NCBI RefSeq assembly: GCF_900547205.1
Contig: NZ_URFY01000057.1
Location: 1-28,666, forward strand
Source of the DNA: an uncultured Bacteroides sp.
GTDB taxonomy: Bacteria > Bacteroidota > Bacteroidia > Bacteroidales > Bacteroidaceae
Length of the DNA stretch: 28,666 nucleotides
Direction of reading: 5' to 3'
The notes under the pieces were generated by a model. The model saw only the letters and a list, made by a program, of their open reading frames with translations. It was not told where the DNA came from and made no database searches. This document shows, in pieces, positions 9,240 through 17,872 of the stretch (position 1 is its first letter; each line of letters opens with the position of its first letter). Both the position numbers and the translations under genes were made by a program.

Positions 9240-10703
9240 ATGAAGAAGCAAATCAAATATATCAGTGCGGGTATGTTGGCAAGCTTACTCCTCTGTGGTG
9301 GTCAGATTCAGGCGGCAAGCCGCACGGCTGAGATACACGTTTGTGCAGCAGACGCCATCCGTAAAGACAATCGCCCGGAAATCTCCAAACGACTGTTCCG
9401 CTCGGAAGCAGTGGAAAAGGAGATACTTCGTGTTCAGAAACTGTTGAAGAACGAACGACTGGCGTGGATGTTTACCAACTGCTTTCCCAATACCATCGAC
9501 ACTACGGTACATTTCCGTATGGGCGAAGACGGAAAGCCGGATACCTTTGTATATACCGGCGATATCCATGCCATGTGGCTTCGCGACTCCGGTGCTCAGG
9601 TGTGGCCTTACGTGCAACTGGCAAACTCCGATCCTGAATTGAAACAAATGCTTGCCGGGGTTATTCTCCGCCAGTTTAAGTGCATCAATATCGATCCGTA
9701 TGCGAATGCCTATAACGACGGCGCCCTGCCCGACGGCCACTGGATGACCGACATGACCGACATGAAACCCGAATTGCACGAACGCAAATGGGAGATTGAC
9801 TCACTGTGTTACCCGCTTCGCCTTGCCTATCATTACTGGAAGACAACCGGAGATGCGAGTATCTTTACAGAAGAATGGATTGAAGCAATCACCAACGTGC
9901 TGAAAACCTTTAAGGAACAGCAGCGCAAAGACGATCCGAAAGGCGCTTATAAATTCCAACGTAAGACGGAACGTGCACTCGACACGATGACAAATGACGG
10001 TTGGGGGAATCCGGTGAAACCCGTAGGGCTGATTGCTTCCGCTTTCCGTCCTTCGGATGATGCGACTACATTTCAATTTCTGGTACCGTCCAACTTCTTT
10101 GCTGTATCTTCCTTGCGCAAGGCTGCCGAGATACTTGAATCGGTGAATAAAAAGACTTCGCTGGCAAAGGAATGCAAAGAGCTGGCAAGTGAAGTGGAAA
10201 CAGCTTTGAAGAAATATGCCATCTACAAACACCCTAAATATGGCAAGATATATGCCTTCGAAGTAGACGGCTTCGGCAATCACCTCCTGATGGATGATGC
10301 CAATGTGCCGAGTCTGCTTGCCATGCCTTATCTGGGAGATGTGAAGGTGAAAGACCCGATTTATCAAAATACCCGCCGCTTTGTGTGGAGTGAGGATAAC
10401 CCTTATTTCTTCAAAGGCGCTGCCGGCGAAGGTATCGGCGGACCTCATGTGGGATATGACATGGTGTGGCCGATGAGTATTATGATGAAAGCATTCACCA
10501 GCCAGAGCGATGCGGAGATAAAGACGTGCATCAAAATGCTGATGGATACGGACGCAGGTACCGGATTCATGCACGAATCTTTCGACAAAGACGATGCGAA
10601 TAACTTCACCCGTCCTTGGTTCGCTTGGCAGAACACGCTTTTTGGCGAACTGATACTCAAACTGGTGAATGAAGGGAAATTAGATTTATTGAACAGTTTA
10701 TAA
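9240..10703 (+). CDS. GH125 exo-alpha-1,6-mannosidase
   Basis: Predicted exo-acting alpha-1,6-mannosidase, 487 aa, which finishes oligosaccharides released by GH76. An N-terminal signal peptide (about 1-25, ending IQAA) is followed by the GH125/DUF1237 fold with YTGDIHAMWLRDSGAQVW, EIDSLCYPLRLAYHYW (candidate acid Asp187), GPHVGYDMVWPMS and GFMHESFDKDD (candidate base Glu446). It starts 3 nt after the GH92 stop, so it is translationally close-coupled. The pairing of GH92, GH125 and GH76 is the well-known Bacteroides alpha-mannan toolkit. Confidence 0.95.
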   Translation: MKKQIKYISAGMLASLLLCGGQIQAASRTAEIHVCAADAIRKDNRPEISKRLFRSEAVEKEILRVQKLLKNERLAWMFTNCFPNTIDTTVHFRMGEDGKPDTFVYTGDIHAMWLRDSGAQVWPYVQLANSDPELKQMLAGVILRQFKCINIDPYANAYNDGALPDGHWMTDMTDMKPELHERKWEIDSLCYPLRLAYHYWKTTGDASIFTEEWIEAITNVLKTFKEQQRKDDPKGAYKFQRKTERALDTMTNDGWGNPVKPVGLIASAFRPSDDATTFQFLVPSNFFAVSSLRKAAEILESVNKKTSLAKECKELASEVETALKKYAIYKHPKYGKIYAFEVDGFGNHLLMDDANVPSLLAMPYLGDVKVKDPIYQNTRRFVWSEDNPYFFKGAAGEGIGGPHVGYDMVWPMSIMMKAFTSQSDAEIKTCIKMLMDTDAGTGFMHESFDKDDANNFTRPWFAWQNTLFGELILKLVNEGKLDLLNSL

Positions 10704-10710
10704 TAGCATC

Positions 10711-11847
10711 ATGAAAAAATTATGTGTATGGGCAGCTGCCGCCCTCTTAATGGCAGCTTGTGCACCGAAAGCCGAGAAAGCTACGGATTCCGGTTTGCTA
10801 CAGAGTAAGTTCCAAACGGAAGTGGACGGTAAGAAAACCGACTTGTTCACCTTGCGGAACAAAAACAACATGGAAGTGTGTGTTACTAACTTCGGCGGAC
10901 GCATCGTCTCAGTGATGGTTCCCGATAAGGACGGAAAGATGCGCGATGTCGTGCTCGGCTTCGACTCCATTCAAGATTACATCAGCAAACCTTCCGACTT
11001 CGGTGCAAGCATCGGACGCTACGCCAATCGTATCAATCAAGGTAAGTTCACACTGGATGAAGTAGAATACCAACTTCCCCGCAACAACTACGGCCACTGT
11101 CTGCACGGCGGTCCGCAAGGATTCCAGTATCGGGTATATGATGCAGTGCAACCTAATCCGCAGGAACTGGAACTGACCTACTTGTCAATAGACGGCGAAG
11201 AAGGCTTCCCCGGAAATATCACCTGCAAAGTACTGATGAAACTGACCGATGATAATGCCATCGACATCCGCTACGAAGCAGAAACGGACAAACCGACGAT
11301 TGTTAACATGACCAACCATTCCTACTTCAATCTCGATGGCGATGCCGGCAACAATTCCGACCATCTGTTGACAATCAACGCCGATTATTATACCCCGGTG
11401 GATAGCACCTTCATGACGACCGGTGAAATCGTAACGGTGGAAGGAACCCCAATGGACTTCCGCAACCCGACCCCGGTGGGCGCACGCATCAACGACTACG
11501 ACTTCGTTCAGTTGAAGAACGGCAACGGGTACGACCACAACTGGGTGTTGAATACCAAAGGCGACGTCAACCAGAAATGTGCTTCACTCGAATCACCCAA
11601 AACGGGTATCGTATTGGATGTATACACCAACGAACCCGGTATCCAAGTGTACGCAGGCAACTTCCTCGACGGCTCGCTCACCGGAAAGAAAGGCATCCGG
11701 TATAATCAACGCGCTTCCGTATGTCTCGAAACCCAGAAGTACCCCGACACTCCGAACAAACCGGGATGGCCTTCGGCAGTACTTCGCCCGGGCGGGAAAT
11801 ATATAAGTCAATGTATCTTTAAGTTTTCTGTGAATAACAGCAAATAA
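10711..11847 (+). CDS. galM: Aldose 1-epimerase (mutarotase) lipoprotein
   Basis: Interconverts alpha and beta anomers of free aldoses released by the hydrolases. The protein is 378 aa with a lipoprotein signal (lipobox LMAAC, Cys17), so it acts in the periplasm or at the outer membrane rather than in the cytosol like E. coli GalM. Active-site motifs of the galactose mutarotase family are present: NYGHCLHGGPQGF (His132), NMTNHSYFNLDGD (acid His203) and VCLETQKYPD (base Glu340). It is 7 nt downstream of GH125 and is the last gene of the operon. The sugar preferred is unknown. Confidence 0.9.
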   Translation: MKKLCVWAAAALLMAACAPKAEKATDSGLLQSKFQTEVDGKKTDLFTLRNKNNMEVCVTNFGGRIVSVMVPDKDGKMRDVVLGFDSIQDYISKPSDFGASIGRYANRINQGKFTLDEVEYQLPRNNYGHCLHGGPQGFQYRVYDAVQPNPQELELTYLSIDGEEGFPGNITCKVLMKLTDDNAIDIRYEAETDKPTIVNMTNHSYFNLDGDAGNNSDHLLTINADYYTPVDSTFMTTGEIVTVEGTPMDFRNPTPVGARINDYDFVQLKNGNGYDHNWVLNTKGDVNQKCASLESPKTGIVLDVYTNEPGIQVYAGNFLDGSLTGKKGIRYNQRASVCLETQKYPDTPNKPGWPSAVLRPGGKYISQCIFKFSVNNSK

Positions 11848-11905
11848 ATGGGTGCCGCACGGTTGAGAATCTCAGCGTTTCCCAATACACGGGAGTAATA
11901 TAATA

Positions 11906-11965
11906 AGGCACGGATTACATGGATAAACACGGTTCTTAAATCTTGAAACCGTGAAATCCGTGCCT
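11906..11965. terminator. Bidirectional hairpin between convergent genes
   Basis: aggcacggatt (11906-11916) pairs perfectly with aatccgtgcct (11955-11965), and an inner cacggtt/aaccgtg pair strengthens the stem. It sits between the stop of the plus-strand epimerase gene and the stop of the minus-strand acyltransferase gene, where a shared terminator is expected. Confidence 0.55.
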
Positions 11966-11986
11966 AAATTTATACTTGTCAGCCTT

Positions 11987-13138
11987 TTATTTCTTACTCA
12001 AATACTTCTTGCTCAACCATTTTCTCACAGGTTCATCATACAGTTTCAGGCAGAGATAAGCCAACAGGATATTTCCGAAGAACACCACCAGAGTTATCGG
12101 CCAAGCCTCAGCAAAGGTAATTTTCTCGCTACTACTCCAAAGCCATGCATAAAAGAGATACATGAACGGATAATGTACGATATACACCGGATAAGAAATA
12201 TCCCCCAGGAACTTACATATCTTAGAAGAAGTCTTATCGGTAGTCGCTCCCGAAGCACCCAGATAAACAAGCACTGGGAAGACAATGATAGTACATACAG
12301 AATCATAAATACCATTCATCCACGGAGATTCCAGCCCGCCAATGTGGGGCACGGAAAGAAAAGCGATAAGCACCAGACTGCATATCCAGAAAGCTCCCCT
12401 TATTTTGACAGGCTTAAAGTTGCGCGACATCAACAACCCGATGGAGAAAGCGAAGAACATACGCAGAAAGCCCCCAATCAGATTGTAATCTATCAGCGAC
12501 CATCCCACGCCCAAGTGTCCAAAACCAGACAAATTGAATATAGCGAACGAAGCCAGCCCGATGCCAGCCAGCACAACGACTATCCGAAGCACCTTGGTAG
12601 AAAGCTTGTGTAGAAACAGCGCATACAGTATATTGCCGATATACTCGAAGAACAAAGACCAACTGGGACCATTCAAGGGATACATCTCCCCATTACCGCG
12701 AACTTCTGGACCCGTGCCCGGCACAGCCGGAATCAAGAAAAGATTGATAAGCAGAGCCACCATTACCATCGACGTGGCAACCTTCGTGCCGTCCCACTGC
12801 ACACTGCCTTGTATACAAAACGTTATAGCTCCCAATACGGCTCCCAGCACCACCATCGGATGCAGGCGGATTAACCGTCGCTTGAAGAAGTTCTTGGTAG
12901 TCATCGTTGTTTTCCAACGGTCGTCATACGCATAGCCGATGACGAATCCCGAAAGAATAAAGAAGAAATCGACCGCCATATATCCGTGATTGAGCCGTTG
13001 GTCAATGGGGCTTGTGGCAAAGCCTTCGAACACGTGATACCAGATTACAAACAGAGCCGCGACTCCTCTTAGTCCGTCGAGTAGCTCGTAATGAGGCTTA
13101 GAGTCTGCAAATGCAGAGGAAGAAGAGATTTTTTGCAT
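11987..13138 (-). CDS. Acyltransferase 3 family membrane protein (OafA/YrhL-like)
   Basis: Predicted integral membrane O-acyltransferase, 383 aa with about ten hydrophobic segments, of the kind that transfers acetyl or other acyl groups to surface glycans. The N-terminus has the family signature LDGLRGVAALFVIWYH with Arg24 and His35, followed by the VDFFFILSGFVIGY motif (about 56-69). There is no extra periplasmic SGNH domain. It is a single gene with its own promoter, convergent to the mannan operon and downstream of a Crp-type regulator. The acceptor is unknown; nothing ties it directly to mannan. Confidence 0.88.
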   Translation of the reverse strand: MQKISSSSAFADSKPHYELLDGLRGVAALFVIWYHVFEGFATSPIDQRLNHGYMAVDFFFILSGFVIGYAYDDRWKTTMTTKNFFKRRLIRLHPMVVLGAVLGAITFCIQGSVQWDGTKVATSMVMVALLINLFLIPAVPGTGPEVRGNGEMYPLNGPSWSLFFEYIGNILYALFLHKLSTKVLRIVVVLAGIGLASFAIFNLSGFGHLGVGWSLIDYNLIGGFLRMFFAFSIGLLMSRNFKPVKIRGAFWICSLVLIAFLSVPHIGGLESPWMNGIYDSVCTIIVFPVLVYLGASGATTDKTSSKICKFLGDISYPVYIVHYPFMYLFYAWLWSSSEKITFAEAWPITLVVFFGNILLAYLCLKLYDEPVRKWLSKKYLSKK

Positions 13139-13192
13139 GATATTAGATATAATTCAATTAATAGTTTGATAGTCGTATTCAATACGACGGCG

Positions 13193-13200
13193 CAAAGTTA
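13193..13200 (-). promoter_or_regulatory. -7 promoter element of the acyltransferase gene
   Basis: On the minus strand the sequence reads TAACTTTG, a perfect TAnnTTTG match about 55 nt before the start codon. A 7 bp hairpin, gtcgtat/atacgac, lies in the predicted leader (13171-13187). The -33 box is not distinct. Confidence 0.45.
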
Positions 13201-13256
13201 CAGAACTTCTAAGTTTAAAAGTTTGTCCTGCATCAAATTTTCATCATTCCTTGAGA

Positions 13257-13820
13257 TTATTTCTGTGCTCTAAGGCGGCTGAGCGTTGAAAGTGTGATTC
13301 CCAGATAAGAGGCGATATATCCCAGTTGCACCCGCTGGCACACTTCGGGGAATTGCTGCTTAAACTCCTTATACCTTTCTTTTGCCGACAGTGTCAGGCG
13401 TTCTTTGTGCGAACGGTGCAGGCGTCTGTATTCGTTTTGATGGATAATCCTACCCCAATTGGCAAGTTCGATATTGGTTTGGAAAAGCCGGAGCAAGTCA
13501 GTTAGTGATATTCTATAAGCAACCACGTCTTCGAGTGTTTCCACAAATTCTTCGCTTTTCTTGTTGTAATAGAGCTCGTCCATGCTAAATACAATTGCCC
13601 CTTCGCCCGCAAAGGAGGTTGTTATCTCTTCTCCATTGACTAGCCAGAAGGAGCGAGTCATCCCTTTTTCGATGAAATAAGCCGATTTGCAGAATTTATC
13701 AGCTTCAATCAGTAGATGCTTCTTGGGGAAACTGCAAAGCGTCATGCATTCTTTCAACTGCCGTATCGTATCGTCGGAAAGGGGATATAAAGATGTAATT
13801 GTTTCTATTATAGTCGTCAT
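13257..13820 (-). CDS. Crp/Fnr-family transcriptional regulator
   Basis: This 187 aa protein is built like the short Bacteroidetes Crp-type regulators. A cyclic-nucleotide-binding-like beta-roll covers about 15-115 (LLIEADKFCKSAYFIEKGMTRSF, GEEITTSFAGEG), then a long helix, then a short helix-turn-helix at the C-terminus (QLGYIASYLGITLSTLSRLR). The canonical cAMP-binding Arg-Ser pair is not evident, so the ligand is unknown. It is 118 bp upstream of the acyltransferase gene, which has its own promoter; regulation of that neighbour is only an inference. Confidence 0.85.
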   Translation of the reverse strand: MTTIIETITSLYPLSDDTIRQLKECMTLCSFPKKHLLIEADKFCKSAYFIEKGMTRSFWLVNGEEITTSFAGEGAIVFSMDELYYNKKSEEFVETLEDVVAYRISLTDLLRLFQTNIELANWGRIIHQNEYRRLHRSHKERLTLSAKERYKEFKQQFPEVCQRVQLGYIASYLGITLSTLSRLRAQK

Positions 13821-13852
13821 AAAGGGGGTTCTTGGTTGAATTTCATTAGCGA

Positions 13853-13884
13853 CAAAAATAGCAAAAACAATCCTGTCTTACAAT
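13853..13884 (-). promoter_or_regulatory. Promoter of the Crp-family gene
   Basis: On the minus strand ATTG (13881-13884) is followed after 20 nt by TATTTTTG (13853-13860), a full match to the Bacteroides -33/-7 arrangement. The start codon is 32 nt downstream of the -7 element. Confidence 0.5.
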
Positions 13885-13942
13885 AGGTAGGGATGAAACT
13901 TTAGTAGATTCACAATATACAGTGAGCCGAAGTTTGATTACA

Positions 13943-14578
13943 CTATTCAATCGCTTCAAATAAAGATAAGTCACTATTTTGATTCCATAACTTATGAGTT
14001 GCTTTTCCTGATATGCAATGAAGCGGAACAAATCCTCTTTGCCTGCTATCTAAAGAATTATATCTGAAATCTCCCATGACGAAATAACAATCCTCTTTTA
14101 TAACGATAGGACCAAAGTTATCATGAGAAGCAATCCGTTTACCTTTTTCCTCAACAACCTTATTATTAATATAAACGGCCCCATCTTTAAGTTGTATTGT
14201 GTCTTTCGGCATCCCTATAATGCGTTTAACGTATAGCTGTGTTTCATTTTCATCCCACTTGAATATAACAACGTCCATACGCTGCGGAGAAGAGTATCCC
14301 CACGCACGATGATACCCCCAGTTTATTTTTTTATCAGCTTTGGCTACGGCTGGTATCAAACAGAGTAAATTGAGTACAGGTGTCTCTACTATTCGCTGAG
14401 GCATTAAAGCCCCGTATGTAATTTTCGAGTTCCAGACCAGACTTCTTGCACTTATTGTAGGAAACATACTGTCAGACGGAATATATACCCATTCGCCAAT
14501 GAATACCTTAACCAAAAGCAATAAGAGTAACATACAAGTCCCCAGTTTGGCTAACGTCTGAAATTTGATACGTTTCAT
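13943..14578 (-). CDS. lepB: Signal peptidase I, cluster-associated
   Basis: Serine/lysine-dyad signal peptidase (S26), 211 aa, anchored by one N-terminal membrane segment (about 10-27). The nucleophile is Ser37 in IPSDSMFPT and the general base Lys118 in YVKRIIGMPKD; the C-terminal box MGDFRYNSLDSRQRGFVP is intact. The segment between the two catalytic boxes holds a hydrophobic stretch (VLNLLCLIPAVAK). It lies 1 nt after the GT2 gene at the end of the operon that also encodes an exported peptide, so it may be a dedicated peptidase rather than the housekeeping copy. That role is inferred from position. Confidence 0.9.
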   Translation of the reverse strand: MKRIKFQTLAKLGTCMLLLLLLVKVFIGEWVYIPSDSMFPTISARSLVWNSKITYGALMPQRIVETPVLNLLCLIPAVAKADKKINWGYHRAWGYSSPQRMDVVIFKWDENETQLYVKRIIGMPKDTIQLKDGAVYINNKVVEEKGKRIASHDNFGPIVIKEDCYFVMGDFRYNSLDSRQRGFVPLHCISGKATHKLWNQNSDLSLFEAIE

Positions 14579-14579
14579 T

Positions 14580-15284
14580 TCAATTCCTCAGTAGATAAAG
14601 ACTGTAAAGCAACACCATGTGTCTGAACCCATCTCGCCATGAACGCAAATGTGGTCTGCGTTTCCGACCGTCGGGATAGAGAGTCACCGGGATTTCACAA
14701 ATACGCATTTGATGAATAGAAGCCAAGGCAACAATCTCAGAAGCAAACTCCATACCATTACACCGTGGGTTGATAATGTTATAGCATTCTTTCGTGAAAG
14801 CTCTCAGACCACAATGGAAGTCTCCAATATTATTCTTAAATAAAAAACGCCCCAAGGACGACAAGAACGGATTGCCGACATAGCGATGCAGCCATGGCAT
14901 AGCCCCTTTCTCGATTCCACCTGCAAAGCGGTTTCCCATTACCATATCATAACCAGCCTGTAATCGTTCTACAAATAACGATAATTCAAGAAAGTTATAA
15001 CTATCATCAGCATCACCCATAATGATGTATTTCCCGTTACTATGTTCAATCCCATGCCTCAAAGCACTGCCATATCCTTTCTGACTTACCTGTATCACAT
15101 CCGCCCGATTATTCTTGGCAACGAGAGCGGAATTGTCCGTACTACCGTTATCGGCGACTATAATTTCATAAGTTAATCCGGTGTTTGAGAAGAACTGATG
15201 GATTTTCCGGATACATATGCCTAAAGTCTTTTCTTCGTTGAGACAAGGCAATATGATAGAATATTCAATGTCTGTGCTTTTCAT
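14580..15284 (-). CDS. GT2 polyprenyl-phosphate sugar synthase (DPM1-like)
   Basis: Family 2 glycosyltransferase, 234 aa, resembling dolichyl/polyprenyl-phosphate mannose or glucose synthases. It would load a nucleotide sugar onto a lipid phosphate at the inner face of the membrane. Visible motifs are YSIILPCLNEE (8-18), VADNGSTDNS (43-52), the metal-binding DADD at 91-94, GNRFAGG, and RSWRDGFRH near the C-terminus. It has no C-terminal membrane domain, as in the soluble DPM1 type. It overlaps the upstream GT-C gene by 4 nt (ATGA) and is followed after 1 nt by signal peptidase. It is the probable donor-maker for the two membrane glycosyltransferases of the operon. Confidence 0.88.
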   Translation of the reverse strand: MKSTDIEYSIILPCLNEEKTLGICIRKIHQFFSNTGLTYEIIVADNGSTDNSALVAKNNRADVIQVSQKGYGSALRHGIEHSNGKYIIMGDADDSYNFLELSLFVERLQAGYDMVMGNRFAGGIEKGAMPWLHRYVGNPFLSSLGRFLFKNNIGDFHCGLRAFTKECYNIINPRCNGMEFASEIVALASIHQMRICEIPVTLYPDGRKRRPHLRSWRDGFRHMVLLYSLYLLRN

Positions 15285-16735
15285 GGTGTTAGTATTTTAT
15301 ATATTGCGAAATCTTGATTACGAAATACTTGTTGAAAACGGTTGTGGTTCAATCTGATTACCCCATGAGGGTATTGAAGATAGGAACCACGATACAGAAA
15401 TTCTACATACCAGTCGATGTTGGCAGGAAGATTGGATATCTCTCCCGAAATATTGCAGGAAAGACGATTCGTATATAAATAGATAGACCGACTTTCTCCG
15501 CAGGCTATCCAATCGTCTTTAGCGGTATTCGTACGGAGGAAGGTGTACATTTCTTGAGCACTTTCGCCTTCCACGTTCGGGTTTATGGTTGTATAAATCT
15601 GTATGGGTGAGGTCGCATACTTTATAGAAACTTTCCAAACAGAACAGATTAGTATGCCAATAATCGGATAGAGAACCCATTTTCCCGCTTTTTTGCCCCA
15701 CACCATGCACATAAATTGGAATCCTTGAATGAAGAATATGAAACATAATGGAAAAAGGGGAAGCCAATACCTTATTACATCATAAGGCCAACAGATTAAG
15801 AGCATTATGGTAGAAAGCAGATAAACAGACTCTGCCGTTAATTTCCGGCTACTTACATATAAGCCGAGCAAGCAATTCACCCAAAAGAAAAGATTGAAGA
15901 GTGAAAAAGGAATATATAAGATTTGAGCAGGATATTCGTAAAACGTTTGGATGTTGTGGAGTAGGTTTGTCAGAGTCACCACCTTAAAGTGCTCAAAATG
16001 TTCTGTATATCCCGAAGGAAATACAAGAGTAAAGACTAACCAAAAGCATAGAGCAGATGCATAAGGAAAGAAAAACTTCCATCCTAATAATCTGTTTTTC
16101 CATTGAAGTGCGATTAAAGAAATAAATAAGAAGTATCCTTCCGTTCGAATCTGTGCTGTAAAAAAAAGAAGAATGCCTAAGCAGATATATATTATGATTC
16201 GCCTTTCAGTCTGAACTTTCGATGCATAGAGCTTGTTCATTGCCCAAAAAGAGAACATGAGGAAGCAGAAAAAGGGAAGTTCGCTGCTGACGGAATTAAC
16301 ATAGCCCCAATAGAAAATGTTACCTGTCAGTAAAGCTAGTACGGGTAGGGCTGTCATTCTGAAACGCTCTTTCGAGAGAATGGGATGATAATAGATAAAG
16401 GTGAATGCACCCACCAGACAGATAATTCCTACAATCTTGAATGCAAAATAATTGATGCCGAACAGCACCACACACGGAAACAATAGCAGCGGATACCCCC
16501 ATGGATAAAGTATGGGGGAATAGCGTTGATAAGTAGAATTGGCAATCATCTCCTTCATGTCCGAGAACACTTGCTGCACATCGCCATATTGTATGCTTTG
16601 TGCTTGTCGGATATAAAGGGCGAAGTCACCGTTGAATATATGCCCCGACACTATTAATTGCACGGCTCCCCATAGGGTGCCGCACAATAATAGCATAAAA
16701 CATAGCTCAGTAATATGTTTTTTCAGGAACTGCAT
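15281..16735 (-). CDS. GT-C fold membrane glycosyltransferase (ArnT/PMT-like)
   Basis: This 484 aa polytopic protein has about ten or more hydrophobic helices and a soluble C-terminal part (about 390-484). The first extracytoplasmic loop has NGDFALYIRQ with Asp37, the position of the catalytic acidic residue in GT-C enzymes, followed by YSPILYPWGYPLLL and SVSSELPFFCFL. These suggest a polyprenyl-phosphate-sugar-dependent transferase. The acceptor is unknown. Its stop codon overlaps the start of the DPM1-like gene, matching a donor-maker/transferase pair. The exact GT family cannot be settled by eye. Confidence 0.75.
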   Translation of the reverse strand: MQFLKKHITELCFMLLLCGTLWGAVQLIVSGHIFNGDFALYIRQAQSIQYGDVQQVFSDMKEMIANSTYQRYSPILYPWGYPLLLFPCVVLFGINYFAFKIVGIICLVGAFTFIYYHPILSKERFRMTALPVLALLTGNIFYWGYVNSVSSELPFFCFLMFSFWAMNKLYASKVQTERRIIIYICLGILLFFTAQIRTEGYFLFISLIALQWKNRLLGWKFFFPYASALCFWLVFTLVFPSGYTEHFEHFKVVTLTNLLHNIQTFYEYPAQILYIPFSLFNLFFWVNCLLGLYVSSRKLTAESVYLLSTIMLLICWPYDVIRYWLPLFPLCFIFFIQGFQFMCMVWGKKAGKWVLYPIIGILICSVWKVSIKYATSPIQIYTTINPNVEGESAQEMYTFLRTNTAKDDWIACGESRSIYLYTNRLSCNISGEISNLPANIDWYVEFLYRGSYLQYPHGVIRLNHNRFQQVFRNQDFAIYKILTP

Positions 16736-16761
16736 GAATTATTATTTGTATCTAGGGAGAA

Positions 16762-17220
16762 CTATAGAGCTTTCTCTTCTACAAATTTAAAGTCATATCC
16801 CGGTTCGTTGTCTTCCTTTGTCAAAGGAGTAATCGTTCCTTCTATAATCATTGAATCAGAAGAACCCAAACCTGAGAGTTGAACGATTTTATACCCCGCA
16901 GCCGTTTCTTTTATAAAATCAATATATTTGTCGACACAGACTATCAGTGTATTTTCGGGATTGTACTGCATAGGAGCTTCCTTCAGCAATTTCCCCAACC
17001 GGATAAATGCTTCAAGATTAGCCTTTGGACTTATTGAGATAACATGGATATACGAGGGGTTCCATGCTTTTTTAAGATTTTCAGCTTTTATAAGCGATTT
17101 CTTACCCGATGTACTAATGACGGTCTTATTCATATTTGTAATCTCCGGGTCAAGTTTCTGAGAATATGCAAAACCCAATGTCATGCAAAACAAGCATAAT
17201 AATAAAATTCTTTTCTTCAT
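16762..17220 (-). CDS. Small secreted protein of unknown function
   Basis: This 152 aa protein has a clear signal peptide (KKRILLLCLFCMTLGFAYS, cleavage near residue 20). The mature part alternates predicted strands and helices (YIHVISISPKANLEAFIRL, NTLIVCVDKYIDFIKET). I recognise no family. It lies 12 nt after the thioredoxin-like gene and 26 nt before the GT-C gene, so it is a member of the peptide operon and probably works in the periplasm. Confidence 0.7.
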   Translation of the reverse strand: MKKRILLLCLFCMTLGFAYSQKLDPEITNMNKTVISTSGKKSLIKAENLKKAWNPSYIHVISISPKANLEAFIRLGKLLKEAPMQYNPENTLIVCVDKYIDFIKETAAGYKIVQLSGLGSSDSMIIEGTITPLTKEDNEPGYDFKFVEEKAL

Positions 17221-17232
17221 AATTCTAAATTT

Positions 17233-17862
17233 TTAATTGGTTTGAAAATATCGTTGACTTATATTTTTGAGATAATTGTTTGCTATGTCGGGGACAGCTT
17301 TGTCAGGTATGAAAGCGTGTAAAATTGTCATATCACTTGATAACAAAAAGCAATATGGGAAGTTCTCTTCCTCTAGCATTGGAGGTAGCTCACCATTTTC
17401 GAAATCATAAATGACAGCTGGCAATTTCATATTTTTCTCAATGTATCGCCGAGACGTCGGCGTTTGGTAACTTCCTAAGAATAAGATATTATCATCAAGA
17501 TTTAAATCCTTGGATAAACGAGCTATCTTTTCAAGTATAAAATTGACACAATCGCTGCAATGAAGTTCATTGACTCTTACCACTAGCACCTCTTTCTTCC
17601 CTTTCATGTAATCTTCAAGCGGTATTGTGTTTCCATTATATTCTTTTAGTTGAATATCTGGCATTTTCATTCCATTTACAGTTAAAGCCACCTGCGAATT
17701 GACCCATAGCACCATTTCTTTTCGTCCTGTCAACGAATTTTCAGCAATCTGTTCTTGGCTAAACTTCCTCAGGGTCTTATACTTATGTAATGTAAGTATG
17801 TTTATACCTAACAATGTGAGACCAAATATAATAACAATACCTATATTGAGATTTCTCTTCAT
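17233..17862 (-). CDS. Membrane-anchored thioredoxin-like protein
   Basis: This 209 aa protein has one N-terminal membrane anchor (about 6-25) and a periplasmic thioredoxin-like domain. It has a CxxC redox motif, HCSDC with Cys102 and Cys105, and a plausible cis-Pro region, NFPYCFLLSSD (Pro169). The CSDC centre differs from the WCGPC of TlpA proteins. It is 10 nt downstream of propeller 1 in the same operon as a four-cysteine exported peptide. A role in forming or reshuffling disulfides of that peptide is a reasonable inference but is not shown by the sequence. Confidence 0.75.
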   Translation of the reverse strand: MKRNLNIGIVIIFGLTLLGINILTLHKYKTLRKFSQEQIAENSLTGRKEMVLWVNSQVALTVNGMKMPDIQLKEYNGNTIPLEDYMKGKKEVLVVRVNELHCSDCVNFILEKIARLSKDLNLDDNILFLGSYQTPTSRRYIEKNMKLPAVIYDFENGELPPMLEEENFPYCFLLSSDMTILHAFIPDKAVPDIANNYLKNISQRYFQTN

Positions 17863-17872
17863 ACTTATATTT

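Noticed and set aside
11848..11986. Small RNA or tRNA gene between convergent operons
   Set aside because: Only a terminator-like hairpin was found; no cloverleaf or TPsiC-type sequence.
11951..12613. 220-codon plus-strand ORF
   Set aside because: It is antisense to the acyltransferase gene, which has clear family motifs; the translated protein is low-quality and lacks hydrophobic or domain patterns.
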